Assembly: GCA_021397845.1 (NCBI GenBank)
Contig: CM038043.1
Location: forward strand, 126,958,013-127,022,012
Direction: 5' to 3'
Length of the DNA stretch: 64,000 nt
DNA from: Areca catechu
Taxonomy: Eukaryota; Streptophyta; Magnoliopsida; Arecales; Arecaceae
The notes below the pieces were generated by a model. It searched no databases, was not told the DNA's origin, and was given only the letters and a program-made list of their open reading frames with translations. Positions 57,741 through 64,000 of this stretch are shown here, piece by piece (the first letter of the stretch is position 1; each line of letters starts with the position of its first letter). The translations under genes were made by a program, and so were the position numbers.

Positions 57741-57782
57741 AAAAAAAGCGTTGCTAAAGCCCAGATTCACTGTAGTGCCACT

Positions 57783-58367
57783 AGCTATTTCTAATACCTT
57801 TTATTCCAAGGTGAGCATCATTGGCACCCAAGTAGCTTAGAACTGAGTGGTAACTAGTTCGTTGTTGACTTCATTTACAATCAAAACCCTAGCTCTTTCT
57901 TCATCTTTAGTTACATTATTTACACGATCATGAGCTAGCCTAATATTATTCAGGATAATTTCTAGAATGGATTAATTAATGTTTTAATACATATAAACTG
58001 AACAAAATTAATAGTTCATATGCATTGAAACATGAATTAATCCATGATCAAAAATTATATTTGGTGATATTAGGCTAGTCTATGATACAAATAATATAAA
58101 CAAAGATCAAGAAAGAGTTAGAGTTTTGATTATGAATGAAGTCAATATTTATTCAATTCATATGCATAAAATATTATTTAATCCATGACCAACGATTGCA
58201 TTTAGTGATATTAGGCTAGTCCATAATGCAAATGATATAAATAAAGATGAAGAAAGAGTTAAAATTTTAATTTTGAATGAAGTCACAGCGAACTAGTTGC
58301 CACTTGGTTCTAAGCTCTTCTGGTGCCAAGGATGCTCACCTTGGAATGGGAGGTATTAGGAATTACC
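57783..58367. repeat. Foldback inverted repeat 3 (~585 bp)
   Basis: Starts 6 bp after the inner CACTA end. Left-arm TCCAAGGTGAGCATCATTGG pairs with right-arm CCAAGGATGCTCACCTTGGA. CTTAGAACTGAGTGGTAACT pairs with AGTTGCCACTTGGTTCTAAG. TTCTTCATCTTTAGTTACAT is shared with hairpins 1 and 2. Confidence 0.82.
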
Positions 58368-58479
58368 AGTATGACAACTACATCATTGCTAATATCGCCG
58401 ATCGAATGATGGAGTTGAGAGAACTATAGTTTCTTAAGTATAATTGGAAATACCTTTTTGTTAACCAATTTGGTATATA

Positions 58480-59215
58480 TAGCTTCTAATTTCTTTCACC
58501 TATTCTCTTTATAATCATTTTAAGTCTTGCATTGCCACTCATATATAATTGTATAATTAATTTGGTAAAACCTATTTATTTTTATTTTTAGAGATTGTAT
58601 ATCATGTCTTCTAGAGGCTGGAAACATGTCAACTGAGGAGAGAGCTCTAGAGGACAGAGCTCTCGAGGACAAAGCGATCATATCACTATGCTCACCTTAA
58701 AATGGAAAGTATTGGAAATGACTGATGCTCTAGCTATGTAGTTGCTACCATCACTAGCTTGAGGATAGAGTACCAGAGAGGATGCTTTATCAAGTTGCTC
58801 CTTCTCCAACGAAAACCAACCTTTGGTGATAGGCACGAACTAGAAGAATGACTTTAGGGCTTCCTCTCCAAAATGGTCACTGTAGGAGATCGATGGCTTC
58901 GAGGTCTTCTCCTATGCTTTTGAGCACTTCTCCATATAAGATCTCATTTTCTTCTTGGACTCCTCTAGAAGTCAGAGTATGAGAAGGTCGCAGAAATTCT
59001 CTATCTTTAAATTCTTGAATCATTTTAAATACTTATCTTCTATCATTTTAAAACTTACAATTCCATCCATAATTATATAATTAATTTGGTGAATCTATTT
59101 ATTTTTATTTTCGGAGATTATACATCATGTCTTCCAAAGATGGAGCCATGCAAATTGAGGAGAGCTTTAGAGGACAGAACTCTCAAAAAGAGAGCGATCA
59201 TGCTATCAGCTTGCA
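58480..59215 (+). repeat. Diverged ~520-bp tandem duplication of the gene start
   Basis: ATAATTAATTTGGTAAAACC (58,552) through GGACAGAGCTCTCGAGGACA (58,650) recurs with changes from about 59,076 to 59,190. Confidence 0.65.
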
Positions 59216-60980
59216 TAGTTCTACATCGCTCATACCATATGGTAAACTAAAAGATTTTAAATATATTTTATATATTTTATATTTTATTATCTAATATAAT
59301 ATTCTTTATATTAGATGCTCTCTGATCAGGTTCAGAGGATGGGCACCAGTGACCCCATATCATAAGCAGCAATGACTAGCTCATCTCAAACTCAGTGCAT
59401 GGTCAAGGACTTACCCAGCTCACAGCACCTCTGACTCGGTTGGAAGATAGAAAGCTCTCCACATTCAGAGCTGATCGTAAATACTGCATCTTCATATTAA
59501 TATATTTAAAATTTAATCTTTATAAAGTTAATATTTATTATTAAATTTTAATTTTGTAATTTATTTAGAGAGCTTGGAGTTTATTGGATAGTTAGCCGAT
59601 CGTAAATACTACATCTTCATATTAATATATTTAAAATTTAATCTTTATAAAGTTAATATTTATTATTAAATTTTAATTTTGTAATATATTTAGAGAGCCT
59701 GGAGTTTCTTGGATAGTTATTAGGATCATTCACTGATGATGTCAGGATCGATGAACAGGTTCTCTAGTTGGTTGCTGGAAGATCGTGATGCAGCCTAATA
59801 GATATTCCTTGTAAGTCAAATATATTTAATTTTTAAATTCATGAAATATTTATATTTTATTTATTTAATACAAGCTTGTTTCTATTTGCAGGTGTATTAT
59901 CAATTCAAGACTCCTCAGGTTGAAGAGGTTGGCCGTCTGATCTTCAAGGAGGTAGCCACATGTAGATTCTAGAATGGACTGCATAATCTTAGGATGATCG
60001 CCATAAAGCATTTCGATTCCTAATCACTATCGAACTAGAGGACCTTTAGGGATCATTGAATGCGAGCGAACGTATGAGAGGCCCTCTATAACCTGTGAAG
60101 CATTGAAGAGTACTCCAGTAGGTGGCAAAGGGCATGATAGAATCGTACCATCCGATAGAATCCGATCAAGCATATCAGTGGCTCTGTCAGCACATATGTG
60201 GTAGCTAACAGATTGGTAAGAATTTTATACTTAATTATATCAATTTTGATTTAAATTAATGATATATATTTTAATTAACTTATTTTTATTATTTATTTAT
60301 TGCAAACATAGGAGCTAGGTCATGCACCAGACTGGCAGCAATTGTGGGAGTTCACACATCGGTTTAGGAGGACTGGTGATTACTTAGATCCAAGATCTAG
60401 ATAGATCATGGTAAGAACTTAAAACTTTAAGTATTATTTTCTTATATACTGATATATATAATTGGACTAATCAATTTGTAAAATATATAGACAGATTATG
60501 CGAAGTGCCTTGTAACACGGCACGATGAAGACCCATCCACTCAACCCTTTCCTAGACCTCGAGAGATAGCTCAGGGTCATAGGAAGGGTGAGTATGAGTC
60601 AGGTCATAGGATTCAGCCACAACTTTATCTATCGGTAGCTTGGTACTTTTTGGCATCCTCATTGTAGGTTTTGACGATCCGGGTATTTGCCCAGCGACCT
60701 CAGGGCTTTAGGATGTCATTCGCGCTTTGGTTGTTGACATTCTTCGAGACCTACAGCTACATGATTTGTTGGCTTCATGGTCACAACCATCACACAAGAT
60801 AAATTATTAATAAATTCTTTAATTTGCTTATTTTAAATTTTTATATCTAAAAAATTATTAATAATATTTTATTTTTTGTTACTGGATGATGGGACATCCG
60901 GCTCTCATCCACCAGCTTCTAGAAAGGACATGCAGGAGCAGGAGGAGAAAGATGACGATGTAGAAGATCTTGGATGATTT
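58604..60980 (+). pseudogene. Decayed Transposase_24-like gene of outer CACTA
   Basis: Exon-like islands separated by AT-rich introns: 58,604 (MSSRGW), duplicated at 59,127 (MSSKDGAMQIEESFRGQNSQ); 59,310-59,478; 59,690-59,810; 59,890-60,215; 60,311-60,412; 60,491-60,590; 60,890-60,975. Diagnostic residues: NPIKHISGSVSTYVVANRL near 60,160-60,215, ELGHAPDWQQLWEFTHRF (60,311 on) and DYAKCLVTRHDEDPSTQPFP (about 60,494-60,553), all typical of the C-terminal half of PF03004. Stops and frameshifts are frequent. It is distinct in sequence from the inner CACTA gene. Confidence 0.65.
59473..59721 (+). repeat. 125-bp tandem duplication
   Basis: Two near-identical copies starting GATCGTAAATACT at 59,473 and 59,598, spanning an intron and the following exon start. 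Few differences, so this is recent relative to the gene's decay. Confidence 0.85.
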
Positions 60981-61204
60981 TCTTTTATTTTGATATTGTG
61001 TATTTATATTTTTACTTGTAAACTAGTATAAATTTATAAAATTATAAAATTTATATTTTAAATATAACATAATTAAGTTTTTTATTTATAATTGTGGTTG
61101 TTAATTTACTTTTAATATGATTTAAGAACTATAATTCTTTGTTATTAAAATTAAAATAGATTTGTTTAAAAAATAATAATTATTTTTTATAAAAAAATAA
61201 AAAA

Positions 61205-61514
61205 TTATTAGCGACAGTTTTAGCAACGACAATTATTATCGCTAACTTTTACTACTGACGGCTCCATTTTTAGCAATGATATTTTTTTTATCACTAATAA
61301 ATTTTTTTTTTAATTATTTTTTAAAAAAATAAAAAAATATTAGTAATGATAATTGTCATCGCTAATAACAGTTATTAGTGACAGTAGAAAATGCCATCAC
61401 TAAAAATGATTAGTTGCAACATAAATTTATGCGATGGACTATTAGTGACGGCGTGCCATTTAACGATAATAAATTTATTAATAACCATCGCTAATAATCA
61501 TTTTTCTTGCAATG
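61205..61514. repeat. Right subterminal and terminal repeats of outer CACTA
   Basis: Units such as TTAGCGACAGTTTTAGCAAC and ATTATCGCTAAC mirror the left end; terminus at 61,502-61,514. Confidence 0.75.
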
Positions 61515-62554
61515 CCTATAATTAGGTTGAGAATGGTAAATTATACCAAATTTATTTATTTATTTTATATGGATACATTTCCAATTGGCCAACTCAAATA
61601 ATTATTTTTTCCTTGTATTTATTTTGTATCTTAAAAAATAAAATTTAAGTAGGGTTAGGAAGAAAGAACCTAGGGTGTTGCACCTAAGTAATGAAAGAAA
61701 AGAGAAAATCTTGAATTAAAAAAGAAAGGGAAATCCAAGGATACTAAAATATAAGTATAATATTGCTCCACCTTTTTTTAAGATAATTTTTCTTTGACCA
61801 TGAATTGCATGGCCTTTGCACTCATCCTAAAACAAACCCTATAGCTAGTCTATGACCCACCGCAATATCACTCTCACTGTAGGATCCTAGGTCTGTACGT
61901 GACTCTGTCCCCCACATGTTGACGATTGTGTGCGCAAGCCAAAACCAAACGAAAATTATTTATAATAGTTTGGATTCAAATAACTCAAATGCCACATGAC
62001 TGTACAAAACCCTTATCCAGGTCATTTTCAAATGAGTCGACACAAATTGATAGGTTTGAATCTAAGGCTGTGCCAAGTAGGCATACATTGATTTATTCTT
62101 TTTTGAGAGAAAGGGAGGGAGATCGACCAGCTTTCCTATAATTTTTCAAGTACAGATTTTTGAGCATATGCCACTAAGAGAATTTTTTGATTACCCAACA
62201 AAGGGCCGTAAACCGAGAGCAAGCTCGAGTTCATAGTACATAATACTATTTTCAAGAGGATATTATTTGTTCAAAAACAGGGTCCAAGGCAAAGACCATA
62301 TTACATGTCTTAGGCTGTTTTTGAACCTAATGGTGAAACGAGGGTTATCCTATCATCATCGCATTGAATTGTGAAGGCTTTTATAAAATTTGGAAATAAG
62401 ATAGAAATTTCTCTCTTAATTCTATTAGATATCAAATACAATCAATATATAGGCCATATTGGTCAATCTATACAAAAAACAAAATAGATAAAGAATTTCT
62501 ATAATTTATCAATCTCGATAATCTCTCATCCTTACAATCTCTCACAATCAATTC
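61515..62554. other. Unassigned sequence
   Basis: The 71-codon ORF at 61,926-62,141 has no family resemblance. No repeats or RNA genes seen. Confidence 0.4.
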
Positions 62555-62670
62555 CTAGTCCACCAGTTTCATGTTTACATGTTCTAGTCCACCAATTTTA
62601 TATTTACAGATTCTGGTGCACCAATTCTATATTTACATATTCTGGTCCACTAATTCCATATTATAGATTT
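62555..62670. repeat. 29-bp tandem repeat, 4 copies
   Basis: Units start at 62,555, 62,584, 62,613 and 62,642, around CTAGTCCACCAATTTTATAT followed by TTACAGATT. They lie past the 3' end of the minus-strand Copia, probably inside its 3' LTR. Confidence 0.85.
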
Positions 62671-62689
62671 CATATTTACAGCTCATCTA

Positions 62690-63500
62690 ATACTCCTCCT
62701 CAAGTTAGTTCTTGAATGTTATGCCCAACTCGTCGAGTAAGAACCAAAATCAATTTCGTCCCAAGGCCCTTGTGAATATATTGGACAACTAGAGTTTGGT
62801 CAACATACAAGCTATGATGATGTCATGAAGCTTTAGATGATCATGTATGAAATAATAATCTATCTCAATATATTTTGTTTGCTCATGAAAGATGGGATTA
62901 TCGGTGATATGAAGGGAGACTTGATTATCATAGAAGAGCTGCATGGGCTGAACATGATCGATTCCAAGAGATGGCAAAAGGTTGCACACCATAGGAGTTC
63001 GTTAGTGGTAACTGCCATGGATCTATATTTTGCTTCTACTAATGACCTAGATACAATGGTTTGCTTCTTGGTCTTCTAAGAAATGGGGCAACCTCCAAGC
63101 ATAACAAAGTATCTACTGACAAAATATCGCATCATCGGGTAACCAGCCCAATTCGAGTCAAAATAAGCAATCAACTGCAAAGATGTCAATGTATTGAATA
63201 GAATCCCCTATCTCAGACATTGCTTGAGGTATCAAAGGACTCACATCGCAACATCCTAGTGTGGCTATCGAGGATTCTACATGAATTGAGACGGGATGCA
63301 GACTAAGTAGTAGAGTTCCGATTGTGTGATGGTCAAATAAATCAAATGCCCCACTAGGCATCGATATTGTCTAAGATTGGATATGGGTTCCCTAGAGTCT
63401 ATCGATAGACAGTGCTATTGCTTCATGGAAAATGATGAAGGTCTAGCTCTAAGAATACTACATTCATTTAATATGTATAGAGCATATTTTTGCTAGTGTT
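62690..63500 (-). pseudogene. Copia RT end and RNase H fragment
   Basis: Minus-strand pieces from 63,430: REPISNLRQYRCLVGHLIYL, LTSLQLIAYFDSNWAGYP (about 63,185-63,130), GGCPISWKTKKQTIVSRS, VEAKYRSMAVTTNELLW (RNase H, catalytic Glu in VEAKYR), and VQPMQLFYDNQVSLHITDNP (open at 62,992-62,789). It ends at the polymerase terminus near 62,700 with a GAGGAGGAG-type purine tract. Several frameshifts. The upstream RT, integrase and gag are replaced by GC-rich DNA at about 63,500. Confidence 0.78.
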
Positions 63501-64000
63501 GCCACCAAGACCATCATGGCCCGTAGCTCCTACCGGCACCGGAGTGCGCTCCCCTCGCCTCCCGCCGCTCTCGGATCCCAGATCTCCGTGCTGGGTGCGC
63601 CCCGCCTCGCCATCCGGTGGTCCTCCTCTCCTGGACCTGCGAGACAACGGTTAGAGACCCGGGCTGGGGTTTCCGGCGGGGGCACTTCGACGATCAAGTC
63701 AGTGACGATCCAGGGAAACAGATCCTCCTGGTCGGGCCCCTCTTGATGGACTCCATACTAGGAGGAGCAAAAGATGATGAGGGTGGAGGTGTGAACATCG
63801 TAGGGGGAGAGTAATGGCTGGAACAGAGGGATGCTCTGTTCTTCCACCTCTCCTTGTACCCCTCGGTTCCCTCATCTTTTTTTTTATGGTCATGGAGCTT
63901 TGCCCCTTTTTTCTTTTTTTTTTCAGGTTCATGGTAAACTTGGTTACCGTTTGGTGCTTGTCTCGAGATTCCTGCCGGGTTGTCAGGTGCACGCGGCGGT
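63501..64000. other. GC-rich sequence of unknown nature
   Basis: Sharp shift to GC-rich composition. The plus-strand ORF at 63,516-63,746 starts MARSSYRHRSALPSPPAALG, Ser/Pro/Arg-rich without a domain. Towards the end a T-rich tract (63,868-63,926) precedes CAGGTTCATGG. It may be the 5' region of a LINE or the edge of a gene beyond the window; nothing decisive. Confidence 0.3.

Larger units (their letters stand above)
51409..57777 (+). mobile_element. Inner CACTA (En/Spm) transposon
   Basis: Left end CACTCTACAGC and right end inverse of CACTACAGTG. Left subterminal repeats (51,470-51,690) and a long right array (57,095-57,740) share the palindromic core GACGCTTTAAAGCGTC or GACGCTTAAAAGCGTC. 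One Transposase_24-like gene is inside. No TNP2/TNPD-type transposase is visible in 51,870-54,900, so it is probably non-autonomous. A SINE and a Gypsy fragment lie within. The flanking 3 bp (ACC and CCA) do not clearly match, so exact ends may be off by 1-2 bases. Confidence 0.75.
47990..61514 (+). mobile_element. Large CACTA (En/Spm) transposon, eroded, with nested CACTA
   Basis: Left end CACTACAAGAAAA (47,990-48,002); right end is the inverse of CATTGCAAGAAAA (61,502-61,514). Both ends carry subterminal arrays of TTAGCGATGGCA-type words in both orientations (47,999-48,510 and 61,205-61,500), the known style of CACTA ends where the element's own DNA-binding protein acts. A decayed Transposase_24-like gene lies at 58,604-60,980. 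A clean 3-bp TSD is not visible. The inner CACTA (51,409-57,777) and foldback repeats enlarge it. Confidence 0.72.

Noticed and set aside
47990..61514. Host gene capture by the CACTA elements
   Set aside because: All spliced coding segments I could read are transposase-like; the acidic ORF at 49,833 is too short and featureless to call.

Overview
This 64 kb window reads as repeat-rich intergenic DNA from a flowering plant. The repertoire is SIRE-type Copia with an env-like ORF, Athila-type Gypsy, chromodomain Gypsy, CACTA elements with Ptta/En/Spm transposase genes, a TRIM, SINEs and L1 tails. The style suggests a monocot, possibly a palm, but that is a low-confidence guess. I see no intact host gene, no rRNA or tRNA gene and no CRISPR array. 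Nearly all recognisable coding sequence is broken transposon sequence.

Bases 1-43,985 form one nested stack, ordered by target-site duplications (TSDs) and reading-frame continuity. (i) A plus-strand Copia has gag at 828-1685 and pol at 36,040-43,545. (ii) Its gag is split by a minus-strand Athila-type Gypsy (1686-36,034, TSD ATAAG). (iii) Inside that lies a minus-strand SIRE/Maximus Copia (about 7123-30,409); foreign LTR fragments at 3608-7122 occupy the place where its left LTR is missing. (iv) The SIRE right LTR is split by chromovirus Gypsy A (16,205-29,753, TSD CTCAG/CTCAA). (v) The gag of A is split by a related chromovirus, B (19,711-26,042, TSD GTTCT). A separate branch is a Tekay/Del-like deletion derivative (37,594-42,121, TSD GATAG) in the outer Copia pol.

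Bases 43,986-47,989 hold an L1 fragment, a 65-bp L1-like tail flanked by 20-bp direct repeats, a minus-strand SINE with an 11-bp TSD, a G20 run, degenerate AT-rich repeats and a TRIM.

Bases 47,990-61,514 look like one 13.5 kb CACTA element with an eroded transposase gene. A second CACTA (51,409-57,777) lies inside it and carries a seven-exon Transposase_24-like gene with two in-frame TAG codons. Three large inverted repeats of one family lie on either side of the inner CACTA. It also holds a SINE with a perfect 13-bp TSD and a Gypsy integrase fragment.

Bases 61,515-64,000 hold mostly unassigned DNA, a decayed minus-strand Copia RT/RNase H with 29-bp tandem repeats, and a GC-rich stretch of unknown nature. 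The 'system' here is transposon archaeology. The most distinctive points are the five-level nest, two related chromoviruses that both lost RT yet kept the integrase tail and chromodomain, the large hairpin family, and the palindromic GTCGAC-type repeat clusters in LTRs.
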